From JAVVHH01 sp964613945 (GTDB taxonomy: Bacteria; Pseudomonadota; Alphaproteobacteria; Acetobacterales; Acetobacteraceae), in NCBI GenBank assembly GCA_964613945.1, contig CAZTJC010000010.1, positions 62,001 through 126,000 on the forward strand: a stretch of 64,000 nucleotides of DNA. Reading direction: 5' to 3'. Below the pieces are notes generated by a model. It was given only the letters and a program-made list of their open reading frames with translations, was not told where the DNA came from and did no database searches. This document shows positions 7,894-17,256 of the stretch, piece after piece (the stretch's first letter is position 1; each line of letters opens with the position of its first letter). A program made the translations under genes and the position numbers.

Positions 7894-9389
7894 CCCTGCT
7901 CGACGATGACGCCCCGCTGCATCACCGCGACGCGGTCGCAGATCTGCGCAGCGACCCGGAGGTCGTGGGTGATGAACAGCATCGTCAGCCCGAGCCGCAC
8001 GCGTAGATCCTCCAGCAACGCCAGCACCTGCGCCTGCACGGAGACGTCGAGGGCTGAGACGGGTTCGTCGGCGATCAGCAGTTCGGGCTCCATCGCCAGG
8101 GCACGGGCGATGCCAATGCGCTGACGCTGGCCGCCGCTGAACTCGTGCGGAAAGCGGTCAACGGCGCCGGGGTCGAGCCGCACCAGATCCAGCAACTCGG
8201 CAGCGCGGGTGCGGGCCTGGCTGCGGCCCATGCCATGCGCGACCGGACCTTCCATCAGGATGTCGCCGACCCGGCGCCGCGGGTTTAGCGAGGCGAACGG
8301 GTCCTGGAACACCATCTGGATGCGCTTGCAGTAGGGTAGCCAGCCAGCCCGGTCGAGCAGGCGCAGATCGGTGCCGTCGAAGCGGATGGCGCCCTCGTCG
8401 GCCACCACCAATCGGACCACGCAGCGCGCCAGCGTGCTCTTGCCGGAGCCGCTTTCCCCCACCAGCCCGAGCGTCTCGCCGCGGCGGATCTGCAACGACG
8501 CCGCTTGCACCGCAGGCACGACGCGACCGGTGCTGAACAGGCTGCGGCTGCGATACGTCTTGCCGACGCGGTCGAGGTCCAGCAGCACCGGGCCTTCCGC
8601 GGCGGGGCGCTGATCCGCGGCACGATGCGGCACGGCGGCAATCAGGGCGCGGGTGTAGGGATGCTGCGGCGCGTGTAGCACGGCGTCGGCGCTGCCCTGC
8701 TCGACGATGACGCCGCGCTGCATCACGGCGACGCGGTCGGCGATGTCGGCCACCACGCCGAAATCGTGGGTGATGAACAGCACGCCGGTGCCGCGTCGGC
8801 GCTGGATGTCGCGGATCAAGGTGAGGATCTGCTTCTGGGTGGTGACGTCCAGCGCGGTGGTGGGCTCGTCGGCGATCAGGATGGCCGGTTCCAACGCGAG
8901 GGCGGTGGCGATCATCACGCGCTGGCGTTGCCCGCCGGAGAGCGCGTGCGGGTAGGAGCGGGCGATACGCACCGGGTCGGGCAGGCCGACGGCCTCGAGC
9001 AGGTCGGCGACCCGGCTTCCGACCGGCTGGCGGTGTGCCTGCATCACTTCGGCCACTTGATCGCCGATGCGCATCAGCGGGTTTAGCGCCGTCATCGGCT
9101 CCTGGAACACGGTGCCGATGCGGGCGCCGCGGAGCGCGCGCATGGCGGCGGGCGTGGCGTGGCGAAGATCGGTGCCCTCGAAGCCGATATGCCCGTCGGT
9201 TATCTTCAAACCGGGTGGCAGCAGACCGGTCAGCGCGGCGGCGGAGATGGACTTGCCGGAGCCGCTTTCCCCGACGATGCACAGCACTTCGCCGGGATCG
9301 AGGCTGAACGACACGCCGTCGACGGCGTTCGGCCGATCCGCTCCAGCGGGTAGGCTGACGACGAGGTTCTCGATGGAGAGCAGGCTCAT
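7894..9389 (-). CDS. Peptide-type ABC transporter, fused double ATPase (DppD-DppF fusion; 3' end lost in gap)
   Basis: Cytoplasmic energy unit of the peptide/nickel-type importer encoded upstream, with two nucleotide-binding domains in one chain as in GsiA or YejF. Domain 1 (residues 1-260) has Walker A G-E-S-G-S-G-K-S, signature L-S-G-G-Q-R-Q-R and Walker B L-I-A-D-E-P-T-T-A-L-D. Domain 2 (about 270-498) repeats the same set with F-S-G-G-Q-R-Q-R. 498 residues are visible before the gap; perhaps 30-50 are missing. ATG 9389 overlaps the dppC-like stop by 4 bp. The two domains share a nearly identical DNA segment (8695-8742 and 7894-7941), which may explain the contig break. Confidence 0.88.
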
Positions 9390-10216
9390 CGACGGCGCGC
9401 CAGGCGAGGGTTGAGCGCGTCGCTGAGGCCTTCGCCGACCAGGTTCAGGGCGAGCACGGTGAGGAACAGCGCCAGGCCGGGAAAGATGCTCATCCAGGGG
9501 GCGAGCCGGATGACGCTGCGGCCGGCGCCGATCATGAAGCCCCAAGACATCAGGTTGGGGTCGCCGAGACCGAGAAAGGACAACGCGGCCTCCAGCAGGA
9601 TGGCGCTGGCGACCATCAGGCTGGCGAGCACGATGATGGGCGACAGCGCGTTGGGCAGGATCTCGCGGAACACGATGGCACCGCGGGACCGCCCGAGCAC
9701 TTCGGCGGCCTGGACGAACTCGCGGGTGCGCAGCGTCATGAACTCGGCACGCACGACGCGGGTGACGGGCGGCCAGGAGACGACGGCGATGGCGGTCACG
9801 ATGGAGGCGATCGAGGGCGTGAAGATCGCCACCAGCACGACAGCCAGGATGAAGGACGGGACGGTTTGGAAGAATTCGGTGAACCGCATGATCGCGTCGT
9901 CGACCCAACCGCCTGCGTAACCGGCGACCGCACCGAGCACCACGCCGAGCAGCAATCCGGCCGCCGTCGAGACGGCGCCGACCAGCAGCGAGACCCAGGA
10001 CCCATAGGCGATGTCGGCGGCGACATCGCGGCCGAGGCTGTCGGAGCCGAGCCAGAACCCGTCCTCGCCGGGCGGCGAGAACGGTGCGCCCTGCATGTCC
10101 CACGGCGAGAATGGAAAAATCATCGGCGCGAGTGCGGCCATGACGCCGACCAAGAGCAGGATCACCAACCCGACCGCAGCACCGCGGTTACGGAGAAAGG
10201 CGCGGAAGAAACTCAC
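9386..10216 (-). CDS. Peptide-type ABC transporter permease (DppC family)
   Basis: Inner-membrane subunit of a dipeptide/oligopeptide/nickel-type importer; 276 residues, normal for DppC. It has the N-terminal L-G-S-D-S-L-G-R-D-V motif that precedes the transmembrane core of DppC proteins, and the coupling loop A-A-E-V-L-G-R-S-R-G-A-I-V-F-R-E-I-L-P-N near residue 165. Overlaps of 4 bp on both sides place it in one operon with the DppB-like permease and the double ATPase. Confidence 0.9.
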   Translation of the reverse strand: MSFFRAFLRNRGAAVGLVILLLVGVMAALAPMIFPFSPWDMQGAPFSPPGEDGFWLGSDSLGRDVAADIAYGSWVSLLVGAVSTAAGLLLGVVLGAVAGYAGGWVDDAIMRFTEFFQTVPSFILAVVLVAIFTPSIASIVTAIAVVSWPPVTRVVRAEFMTLRTREFVQAAEVLGRSRGAIVFREILPNALSPIIVLASLMVASAILLEAALSFLGLGDPNLMSWGFMIGAGRSVIRLAPWMSIFPGLALFLTVLALNLVGEGLSDALNPRLARRR

Positions 10217-11190
10217 GCTGCGGACATCCGTGGATCGATCACCAGATAGATCAGGTCGGTGACTAGGTTGAACACAACGACCAGCACCGAGGTGGTCAGG
10301 AACACGCCCAACAGCACCTGGTAGTCGCGCGCCAGCAGGGCGTCGAAGGCGAGGCGGCCGATGCCGGGCCAGGCGAACACGGTTTCCACCAGCACTGAGC
10401 CGCCGATCAGCTGTCCGGCCTGGATGCCCGCCAGGGTGACGACAGGAAGCAGGGCGTTGCGCAGGATATGCCGGCGCAGGATTCGCCCTTCGGCGACGCC
10501 CTTGGAGCGGGCGGTCTTGATGAAATCCTGGCCGGCGACCTCCAGCATGGCGCTGCGGGTGAGGCGGGCATAGACGCCCATGTAGAACAGGCCCAGCGTC
10601 AGCGCCGGGAGCACCAGGTAGCGCGCCCGATCAGCGATGTCGGCCCAGCCGTGCAGGTCAGCGCCCACCGTCTGCATGCCGAACGCCGGCAGCCAGCCGA
10701 GCCAGACGCTGAAGATCAACACCAGCATCAGCCCGACCCAGAAGATCGGCGTGGCGTAGAAGCCGAGCGCGACGGCCGTGATGAGGCTGTCCGCCCAGGT
10801 GCCGACCCGGCGCGCCGCCGCCGCCCCGAGCGAGATGCCGGCGATCAGCGCGAAGCAGAACGCCGTGCCAGTCAGCAACAGCGTCGCGGGCAATCGCTCG
10901 CCGATCAGGCTGGCCACCGTGCGCTGCTGCCGGTGCGACACGCCGAGATCGCCTTGCGCAACGGCGGACACGTATCGCCAAAGCTGGGTCGAGAGCGGTT
11001 GATCGAGGCCGAACTGGTGACGCAGTTGTTCGATGAATTGCGGGTCGGCGGCGCCGGATTGCCCGGCCATGACGCTGGCGGGGTCGCCGGGAGCGGCGTG
11101 GATGAGGAGGAAGTTAACCACGATGATGGCGAACACGATCGCCACCATCTTGACGCCCCGCGCGAGCAGGAAGCGGCCAGCACGGATCAC
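10213..11190 (-). CDS. Peptide-type ABC transporter permease (DppB family)
   Basis: Inner-membrane partner of the DppC-like subunit, 325 residues with about six hydrophobic segments. The N-terminal H-A-A-P-G-D-P-A motif near residue 30 and the coupling region A-R-S-K-G-V-A-E-G-R-I-L-R-R-H-I-L-R-N-A near residue 225 are diagnostic of DppB. It starts 7 bp after the binding-protein stop, so the complete importer is binding protein, B, C and fused D/F in that order. Confidence 0.9.
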   Translation of the reverse strand: MIRAGRFLLARGVKMVAIVFAIIVVNFLLIHAAPGDPASVMAGQSGAADPQFIEQLRHQFGLDQPLSTQLWRYVSAVAQGDLGVSHRQQRTVASLIGERLPATLLLTGTAFCFALIAGISLGAAAARRVGTWADSLITAVALGFYATPIFWVGLMLVLIFSVWLGWLPAFGMQTVGADLHGWADIADRARYLVLPALTLGLFYMGVYARLTRSAMLEVAGQDFIKTARSKGVAEGRILRRHILRNALLPVVTLAGIQAGQLIGGSVLVETVFAWPGIGRLAFDALLARDYQVLLGVFLTTSVLVVVFNLVTDLIYLVIDPRMSAA

Positions 11191-11197
11191 TCGCGCA

Positions 11198-12808
11198 TCA
11201 CCCGATGGACACGTTGTCGAAACAAGCGTGAACGCCGGTGCCGTATTCGAGCAGGTTGTGCACTTTCTTGTCGTGAATGGTCGGGAACGACATCTCGAGC
11301 AGCCAGACCTGCGGGATCTGCTCGACCAGCAGTTTTTGCACGGCGAAGAACGCTTTTTGCCGGTCCGCCGGCAGCGGTGCCTTGCGGGCCTCGGCGAACA
11401 GGCTGTCCACTTCCGGGTTGGTGTAGCCGCCGGTGTTGGTGAAGACGATGTGCTGGATATTGGTGGATACGTAGGTCCGCTCCACGCCCAGCGTGGGGTC
11501 GCCGTACTGGTAGAGGTAGTTGATCGTGGTGTCGTAATCCCAGTCGGCGACGCGCTTGGCCCAGCCGCCGGTGTCGGTGCTTTCGAGCGTCACCTCGATG
11601 CCGACGCGCTTGAGCGAGGCACGGATGTATTCGGCTAACCGGGTCCAGACCTCGCCGTAGGGCAGGGTGAGGTGCCGCATCTTGAACCGTACCCCGTCGG
11701 CGCCGGGCTTCACCCCGGCTTCGTCGAGCAACGCGATCGCTTTCTTTACGTCGAACGCCGGCAGGGTGACGTTCGGATCGAAGTAGCGGGTGCTGGAGGC
11801 GACCGGGCTGGTGGCGGCCTTGCCGATGCCGAACCACAGGCGATTGAGGATGAAATTCCGGTCGAGCGCCATGCTGATGGCCTGCCGCACGCGCACGTCG
11901 TCCAGCGGCTTGACCCGGTGATTCAGCTCCAGCCACATCAGCGGCGCGAAATAGCCCCAACCCTTGGTCTCGACCTCGAGGTTGGGCAGCTCGCGGAAGC
12001 GCGGCACGTCGAACGGCTCGATATCGCCGGCGGCGGACATCATGACCTGGCCGGTCTGCAGCGCCAACGCCCGGCTCTGGCTGTCGGGCACGATGCGGTA
12101 GGTGATGGCGTCGAGATACGGCTTGCCGGGTCGCCAGTAGTCCGCGAATTTCTTGAGCTGGATGAAGTTGCCGCGTTGCCATTCGACGAACTCGAACGGG
12201 CCGGTGCCGATCGGCTTCTGGTTGGCCGGGTTGTTGCGGTAGGAAGCGGCGTCGGCGCCGGGCGTGTCGTAGATGTGCTTCGGCACGATCGCGGTGGCGG
12301 TGACGTCAAACATCAACAGGAACGGCTCGAACGGCTCCTTGAGCGTGATGATGACGGTGTGCGGGTCCGGCGCGGTGGCGGTGTCGATGTTTTGGAACAC
12401 GGCGCGGGCGCGGGGTGCCAGGGTGAAATGGAACTTCATGATCGAGAAGATCACGTCGTCGGCGGTCATCGGCGTGCCGTCGTGAAACTTGACGTTGTCC
12501 TGCAGCACGAAGGTCCAGCTTTTCTTGTCGTCCGACAGGGTCCAGCTCTTGGCCAGCAGCGGCAGCGGGTCGAGCGTCGGGCTGAACGACAGCAGGCTTT
12601 GGTAGATCTTCGACTGCACCAACAGCGCCGGCGCCTGGCTATTGACGCCGGGGATGAGGATGGCGGGCTCGGGGGTGAGCAGGCTGGTCAGCGTGCCGCC
12701 GGCTTTCGGTGCGGTCTGGGCCTCGGCGCGCGTCTGATCGTGCAGCAAAGTGATCACGGAGGCGGCAGTTGCGGTGGCGAGGAGGTCTCGCCGGGTCAGT
12801 TGTGGCAC
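11198..12808 (-). CDS. Peptide-type ABC transporter substrate-binding protein (family 5), Tat-exported
   Basis: Periplasmic receptor of the importer, 536 residues, typical of DppA/OppA size. The N-terminus P-Q-L-T-R-R-D-L-L-A-T followed by a hydrophobic stretch and A-E-A is a twin-arginine signal. Family 5 hallmarks are K-S-W-T-F-V-L-Q-D-N-V-K-F-H-D-G-T-P and the Y-R-I-V-P-D segment. The start is GTG 12808, fixed by AGGAGA about 8 nt upstream. The cargo is unknown; gene context (flavin monooxygenases and AhpD-like proteins) matches the neighbourhood of the TIGRFAM family named after KPN_01854, so a non-peptide nutrient is quite possible. Confidence 0.86.
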   Translation of the reverse strand: MPQLTRRDLLATATAASVITLLHDQTRAEAQTAPKAGGTLTSLLTPEPAILIPGVNSQAPALLVQSKIYQSLLSFSPTLDPLPLLAKSWTLSDDKKSWTFVLQDNVKFHDGTPMTADDVIFSIMKFHFTLAPRARAVFQNIDTATAPDPHTVIITLKEPFEPFLLMFDVTATAIVPKHIYDTPGADAASYRNNPANQKPIGTGPFEFVEWQRGNFIQLKKFADYWRPGKPYLDAITYRIVPDSQSRALALQTGQVMMSAAGDIEPFDVPRFRELPNLEVETKGWGYFAPLMWLELNHRVKPLDDVRVRQAISMALDRNFILNRLWFGIGKAATSPVASSTRYFDPNVTLPAFDVKKAIALLDEAGVKPGADGVRFKMRHLTLPYGEVWTRLAEYIRASLKRVGIEVTLESTDTGGWAKRVADWDYDTTINYLYQYGDPTLGVERTYVSTNIQHIVFTNTGGYTNPEVDSLFAEARKAPLPADRQKAFFAVQKLLVEQIPQVWLLEMSFPTIHDKKVHNLLEYGTGVHACFDNVSIG

Positions 12809-12871
12809 GATATCGGGTCTCCTGGCGCGATGCGGCGCCGTTGACCGATATCGAAGCAAGACCCGTGCCGG

Positions 12872-14191
12872 TTAGGTCGGCCAGCGGCTAGGAGGCGGCG
12901 CCAGGCCAAGGTTCTCGCGCAGCGTGGTGCCCTCGTATTCCGACCGGAAACGCCCGCGGCGGCGCAGCTCGGGAACGACCAGCGCGGCAAAATCCTCCAT
13001 ACCGCCCGGCAGGTGCGTCGGCGTGATGTTGAAGCCGTCGGCGGCGCCGTCGTCGATCCATTGCTCCATCGTGTCGGCGATTTCCGTCGGCGTGCCGATC
13101 AGGCGGAAACCCTCGCCGATGGCGTACTGGCTGTACATCTGGCGGATGCTCAGCCCGTCGCGCTTGGCCCGCTCCCACCAGCTATAGGCCATCGAGCGCA
13201 TCTTGGCGTTCACTGGCTCCGGCACCGGACCGTCGAGGTCGTAGCCCGACAGGTCGCCCATCAGCCCGTAGATCCGCGCCAGCCCGGCGAGCGGATCGAT
13301 CAGCGACTGCAATTGCTCGAGCTTAGCCTGCGCCTCGGCCGGGGTACGCCCGACGATTGGCACCAGCGCGGGCATGATCTTCAGCTGGTCGGGCTCGCGG
13401 CCGTATCGCGCCATGCGGCCTTTGACGGCGCCGTAATATTCCTTCGCGGCGGCGAAATCGTTGTTGGACGCATACACCACGTCGGCATCCGCGGCGGCGA
13501 TCTCCTGGCCCATGGCGTTGGCGCCGGCTTGCACCAGGATCGGGCGGCCCTGCGGTGTGGGCTTGACGCTGAGGGGACCGCGCACCTGGAAGTGCTGGCC
13601 CTTGTGGTTCAGCGTGTGGAGCTTGGCCGGGTCGTAGAACTGGCCGGTCGCCTTGTTCTGCGTGAACGCGTCGGGCGCCCAGCTGTCCCACAGACCGGTC
13701 ACCACATCGACGAACTCGCGCGCCCGCTCGTATCTCGTGTCGTAGTCGAGGTGCTTGGCGCGGTTGAAGTTCCAGGCTTCCTGTTCGGACCACGAGGTCA
13801 CGATGTTCCAGCCGGCACGGCCGCCGCTGATGTGGTCGAGCGACGCGAACTTGCGGGCGACGTGATACGGCTCGTTGTAGGTGGTCGACGCCGTGCTGAC
13901 CAAGCCGATGTGCCGGGTCATCGGCGCGATGGCGGAGAGCAGCGTCAGCGGCTCCAGCTCGACGTTGCGGTTGGAATGGCTCAGCGAGCCCGGCGGGTCG
14001 TCGTTGGCCCGCACGCCCAGGCCATCGGCGAAGAACACCATGTCGAACTTGGCGTCTTCCGCCATGCGGGCGCAGCGAAGGAAATGCTGGAAATCGGAGG
14101 CGCCGTCGGCCGGGACGTCCGGATGCCGCCAGGCCGCCTCGTGATAGCCGAGGTAGCGCATGGACAGGCCGAGCTTCATCTGTCGTGACAT
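12872..14191 (-). CDS. FMN-dependent monooxygenase of the NtaA/SnaA/DszA luciferase-like family
   Basis: Two-component flavin monooxygenase subunit that would use FMNH2 from a separate reductase to oxidise a small organic nitrogen or sulfur compound. The 439 residues include the family's signature F-F-A-D-G-L-G-V near residue 55, the E-P-L-T-L-L-S-A-I-A segment near residue 80 and G-G-R-A-G-W-N-I-V-T-S-W near residue 127, typical of NtaA/DszA. ATG 14191 lies 4 bp after the upstream stop. It sits in the importer operon, 63 bp before the binding-protein gene. The substrate cannot be assigned. Confidence 0.86.
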   Translation of the reverse strand: MSRQMKLGLSMRYLGYHEAAWRHPDVPADGASDFQHFLRCARMAEDAKFDMVFFADGLGVRANDDPPGSLSHSNRNVELEPLTLLSAIAPMTRHIGLVSTASTTYNEPYHVARKFASLDHISGGRAGWNIVTSWSEQEAWNFNRAKHLDYDTRYERAREFVDVVTGLWDSWAPDAFTQNKATGQFYDPAKLHTLNHKGQHFQVRGPLSVKPTPQGRPILVQAGANAMGQEIAAADADVVYASNNDFAAAKEYYGAVKGRMARYGREPDQLKIMPALVPIVGRTPAEAQAKLEQLQSLIDPLAGLARIYGLMGDLSGYDLDGPVPEPVNAKMRSMAYSWWERAKRDGLSIRQMYSQYAIGEGFRLIGTPTEIADTMEQWIDDGAADGFNITPTHLPGGMEDFAALVVPELRRRGRFRSEYEGTTLRENLGLAPPPSRWPT

Positions 14192-14195
14192 CGGC

Positions 14196-14768
14196 TCAGT
14201 CCTGCACCGGCTCGCCGAGCGACAGCATGAGCCGGTTCGCCCAGTTGAAGAACGCAGCGGAATGAATGACGTCGGCGATGTCCAAGTCGTCCAGCCCCAC
14301 CGCGCGCAGGCGGTCGATCTCCGCATCGCCGAAACTGGGGGGCGTCATCGTCAGCGCGACCGCGGCGGCCACCACCGCGTTCCAGCGTTCGCCTAGGTCA
14401 ACATCGACACCTTCGGCCAGCAGGCGATCCACGTCGGCTTCGCGCTTGGAATATGAAACGGCGAAGCGGGCATGGACGGAGGCACAATAGATGCAGCCAT
14501 TCAGCCGCGACACGGCGGCTGCGGCCAACTCGCGCTCCGCCCGCGGCAGCCCGGCGGCGACGTTGTAGAAGATGTCCTTGTCGGTCCGCGTGCGGGCGCC
14601 GAGCGCGTCCGGGTCGCGGGCGAGCAGGCGGAAATACGCCGACTTGGCGCGCGCGGGATCGACGAGGCTGGTGCGCTGCTGTTCGGTGAGTTCGTCTTCC
14701 GGCACGGGATCGATCCACGCGGCCCAGTCCAGCATCGCGCGGGTGAAGACGGTCGGGGCGTGACTCAT
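14196..14768 (-). CDS. Alkylhydroperoxidase-domain protein (Avi_7169-like)
   Basis: AhpD/carboxymuconolactone-decarboxylase fold protein, 190 residues. The redox motif C-I-Y-C followed by A-S-V-H-A-R near residue 92 is the AhpD active site (CxxC plus His), so a peroxidase or disulfide-reducing role is plausible. Sequence and position agree with the TIGRFAM family of alkylhydroperoxidase-domain proteins named after Avi_7169, which is known to co-occur with the neighbouring protein types. The stop is 4 bp upstream of the next monooxygenase; the start overlaps the previous gene by 4 bp. Confidence 0.8.
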   Translation of the reverse strand: MSHAPTVFTRAMLDWAAWIDPVPEDELTEQQRTSLVDPARAKSAYFRLLARDPDALGARTRTDKDIFYNVAAGLPRAERELAAAAVSRLNGCIYCASVHARFAVSYSKREADVDRLLAEGVDVDLGERWNAVVAAAVALTMTPPSFGDAEIDRLRAVGLDDLDIADVIHSAAFFNWANRLMLSLGEPVQD

Positions 14769-15322
14769 GCGCGGTTCCGGTCGAGTGCCCGCAAGCCGGC
14801 GGCGGCGCGAAGCTGGAAGGAAAGAAAAGCGACGAGTTGCGACAGCGTGACGATGCCGGTCGCCGACCAGCCTGCCGCTTCCAGCGCGCGCATGTGAGCG
14901 GGCGCGGCATCGCGGGGGTGCAGCACCAGCATGTGCGTGTGTGCCAGGGCCGCGACGAGGCGAGCGTCGCCGATATGCTGCGGGGCGTAGTCGGGGCCGG
15001 GCTCGTCCTCCGCGCTCAACGGTCCCGCGGGAAAGCGCCCGTAGGGACCCATACCGGCCGCGTCGGCGATCTCGGCATCCAGGAGTGCGGGTTCCGGCAC
15101 ATGCGTGCGGTAGAAAGCCAGGGCAGCCTCATCGTCGTGCAGTCCGGCCACGAAATAGGCGACCGACGCGCGCTCGGCGGCGCTCATCTCGGTGAGGTCG
15201 TTGGGAGCCAGCAGCGCCTCGTAGCTGGCCTGGGCGTTGTCGCGGGTGACGGGTTTGCGGCGGCGAACGGCGTCGAGCGGCGAGCCCGGTCGAATGCCAA
15301 CCAGGCGATCGAGTGCATCCAT
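14765..15322 (-). CDS. CMD-domain protein lacking the CxxC site (Avi_7170-like)
   Basis: Second carboxymuconolactone-decarboxylase-like protein, 185 residues. Unlike its partner it contains no cysteine at all; the region equivalent to the active site reads A-H-T-H-M-L-V-L-H-P-R. It therefore cannot do AhpD-type thiol chemistry and may be a structural or binding partner of the CxxC-containing protein. The layout matches the TIGRFAM CMD-domain family named after Avi_7170. Overlaps both neighbours (TGATG upstream, ATGA downstream), indicating tight translational coupling. Confidence 0.76.
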   Translation of the reverse strand: MDALDRLVGIRPGSPLDAVRRRKPVTRDNAQASYEALLAPNDLTEMSAAERASVAYFVAGLHDDEAALAFYRTHVPEPALLDAEIADAAGMGPYGRFPAGPLSAEDEPGPDYAPQHIGDARLVAALAHTHMLVLHPRDAAPAHMRALEAAGWSATGIVTLSQLVAFLSFQLRAAAGLRALDRNRA

Positions 15323-16329
15323 CAGGCGACTTGCTTCCTTTTCACGTCCGGGCCGACCCAGCCCAGTGCCGGGGCGACGATCTCGGCCATCAGCTCGAGC
15401 GAGCGGAGGATCAGTTGGTGCGGCGGGTCGATCGAGTGAACCTGCACCGACAGCTCCGTCGTCCGCCGCAGCGTCTTGTCGGCAGCGAGCGATTCGATCA
15501 CGTCAGCCGGGGTGCCGACATGGCTGTCAGCCTCGGCCAGCCATTCCGACAGCGTGCCGCCGGACAGGCCGCGGCGGGCGCGGGCGACCTGCAGGCCCTC
15601 GGCGGCCCAGCGCATGGCCTCGGCGCGGCTGTCGGCGACGAACACGGAGCGCGATGCCAGCACGCGCGGGGAGCGGCCGCTCGGCAACGCGCCATAATAG
15701 GCGTCCAGGATAGGGGCCTGGATCTCGTGGAGCGCCATATCGGCACGATCCGCGGGGCGGGGCTGGGTGCGCGACAGCAGCAGGCCATCTCCGGCGGCAC
15801 CGGCGATGCGGCCGCCCTCGGCGGAGAAGGTGGCCTGCCAGATGCGGTCGGCCAGGCTGGGGTCAGCGGGATAGAGCCGGTCGCCGCCCTCCAGCGTTTC
15901 GCCGCGCCAAGCCCGGCGCAGCACGTCGAGGTTGCCGCTCATGAGGCGGTGCCGGGCGGCCGGGTCGAGGGCGAAGGCCTGGAAGGCGGACAGGTTGCCG
16001 CCGGGTCCGACGCCGATCTCGAGGCGGCCATTGGACAGCATATCCAGCACGGAGGCGTCCTCGGCGACGCGGAGCGGCATCTCCAACGGCAGGGTGATGA
16101 TGCCGGTGGCGAGACGGATGCGCTGCGTGCGGGCCGCGGCGTGCGACAGGAAGACCAGCGGGGCGGGCAGGCCGCCCTCATCCTCGTGGAAGTGGTGCTG
16201 CGCGACCCAGGCTGAGTCGAAGCCGAGGCGGTCGGCATGTACGATCTGTTCGATGCCGAGGCGATACCGCTCCGGCGGTGCCGCGCGGTCGAGCACGCGG
16301 GTGAAGAAGCCGAGCCGAAGTGAGGTCAT
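15322..16329 (-). CDS. FMN-dependent luciferase-like monooxygenase (KPN_01858-like), first gene of the importer operon
   Basis: Bacterial-luciferase-fold oxidoreductase, 335 residues. It shows the typical N-terminal strand R-L-G-F-F-T-R, the Q-H-H-F-H-E-D-E motif near residue 45 and the F420/FMN-pocket segment V-G-P-G-G-N near residue 106. It fits the TIGRFAM luciferase-like family named after KPN_01858, a known companion of the two CMD proteins and the peptide-type importer. Start ATG 16329 has GGAGA 6 nt upstream. It is the promoter-proximal gene of an eight-gene minus-strand operon running to the gap at 7893. Confidence 0.84.
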   Translation of the reverse strand: MTSLRLGFFTRVLDRAAPPERYRLGIEQIVHADRLGFDSAWVAQHHFHEDEGGLPAPLVFLSHAAARTQRIRLATGIITLPLEMPLRVAEDASVLDMLSNGRLEIGVGPGGNLSAFQAFALDPAARHRLMSGNLDVLRRAWRGETLEGGDRLYPADPSLADRIWQATFSAEGGRIAGAAGDGLLLSRTQPRPADRADMALHEIQAPILDAYYGALPSGRSPRVLASRSVFVADSRAEAMRWAAEGLQVARARRGLSGGTLSEWLAEADSHVGTPADVIESLAADKTLRRTTELSVQVHSIDPPHQLILRSLELMAEIVAPALGWVGPDVKRKQVA

Positions 16330-16413
16330 GAAGTTCTCCAGCCTTTATTGGAAACCGGGGCATCGCGGTTCGTCAATCGGAGTATACCGACGATGCAGCA
16401 GCGAAAGCATCCC

Positions 16414-17247
16414 ATGACCCTGCCGACACCGACCTTTGATCACGTCGTCGTCAATGCCCGCGACGGGCTCGACGAGGCTCACGCCGCCTACACCGCGCTC
16501 GGCTTCACGCTGACGCCGCGCGGTCGTCACTCGCTGGGGTCGACCAATCACCTCGCCATCTTCGGCACCGACTACCTCGAATTGCTCGGCCAACCGCCTG
16601 GCACCGCACGGCCCGACATGGTGGACGATCCGATCGGCCTCAACGGCCTGGTGTTCGGCACCGAGGATTCCGGCTCGGTCTATCAGGCGCTGGCCGCCGC
16701 CGGCGTGCCGGTCACGCCGCCCAATGAATTCACCCGCCCGGTCGATTTGGGCGATGGCACGTCGCGCGATGCGACGTTCCGCACCGTCCACGTCCAGCCC
16801 GGCGCCGAGCGCCCCGGTCGGCTGTACTTCTGCCATCATTTCACCCGCGACCTGGTCTGGCGCGACGAGTGGCGTCAGCACGCCAACGGCACGACCGGGA
16901 TCGCGCGCGCCGTCATCGCCTCGATCGATCCATCGCTGCTGGGCGGCTTGTTCGCGCGCATGTTCGGCAGCACGGCGGTGCGGGCGATCGACGGCGGCGT
17001 CCGACTGACGGTCGGGGTACAGGCGATCGACATCCTCAACACGGGCGAAACGGCGCGGCAGCTGGGCGACGCCGCTGCGGATGCGGGCGGACGCGCGCAT
17101 TACATGGCGGCACTGACCCTGCGCACCCGCGGGCTGGCGCAGGTGCGTGCGGCGCTCGACGCTGGCGGGGTGACGGCGACGGCGGACGAGCATCGGGTGC
17201 TGGTTCCCGCGACGGCGGGCATGGGCTGCCCGATCGAGTTCATCTAG
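16414..17247 (+). CDS. VOC/glyoxalase-like domain protein
   Basis: Vicinal-oxygen-chelate fold protein (glyoxalase_3-like), 277 residues, with two halves. The first half shows the family pattern F-D-H-V-V-V-N-A-R-D, G-S-T-N-H-L-A-I-F-G and D-Y-L-E-L-L-G, in which the His and Glu are the usual metal ligands. Such proteins act as lyases, dioxygenases or binding proteins; the substrate is unknown. Start ATG 16414 is chosen because homology begins just after it; ATG 16393 is an alternative. It lies 9 bp before the M3 peptidase and probably shares its transcript. Confidence 0.78.
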   Translation: MTLPTPTFDHVVVNARDGLDEAHAAYTALGFTLTPRGRHSLGSTNHLAIFGTDYLELLGQPPGTARPDMVDDPIGLNGLVFGTEDSGSVYQALAAAGVPVTPPNEFTRPVDLGDGTSRDATFRTVHVQPGAERPGRLYFCHHFTRDLVWRDEWRQHANGTTGIARAVIASIDPSLLGGLFARMFGSTAVRAIDGGVRLTVGVQAIDILNTGETARQLGDAAADAGGRAHYMAALTLRTRGLAQVRAALDAGGVTATADEHRVLVPATAGMGCPIEFI

Positions 17248-17256
17248 GCTGACCGC

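Noticed and set aside
11672..12844. 390-residue open frame antisense to the peptide-type binding protein
   Set aside because: No family motifs; opposite a gene with a clear Tat signal and family 5 motifs.
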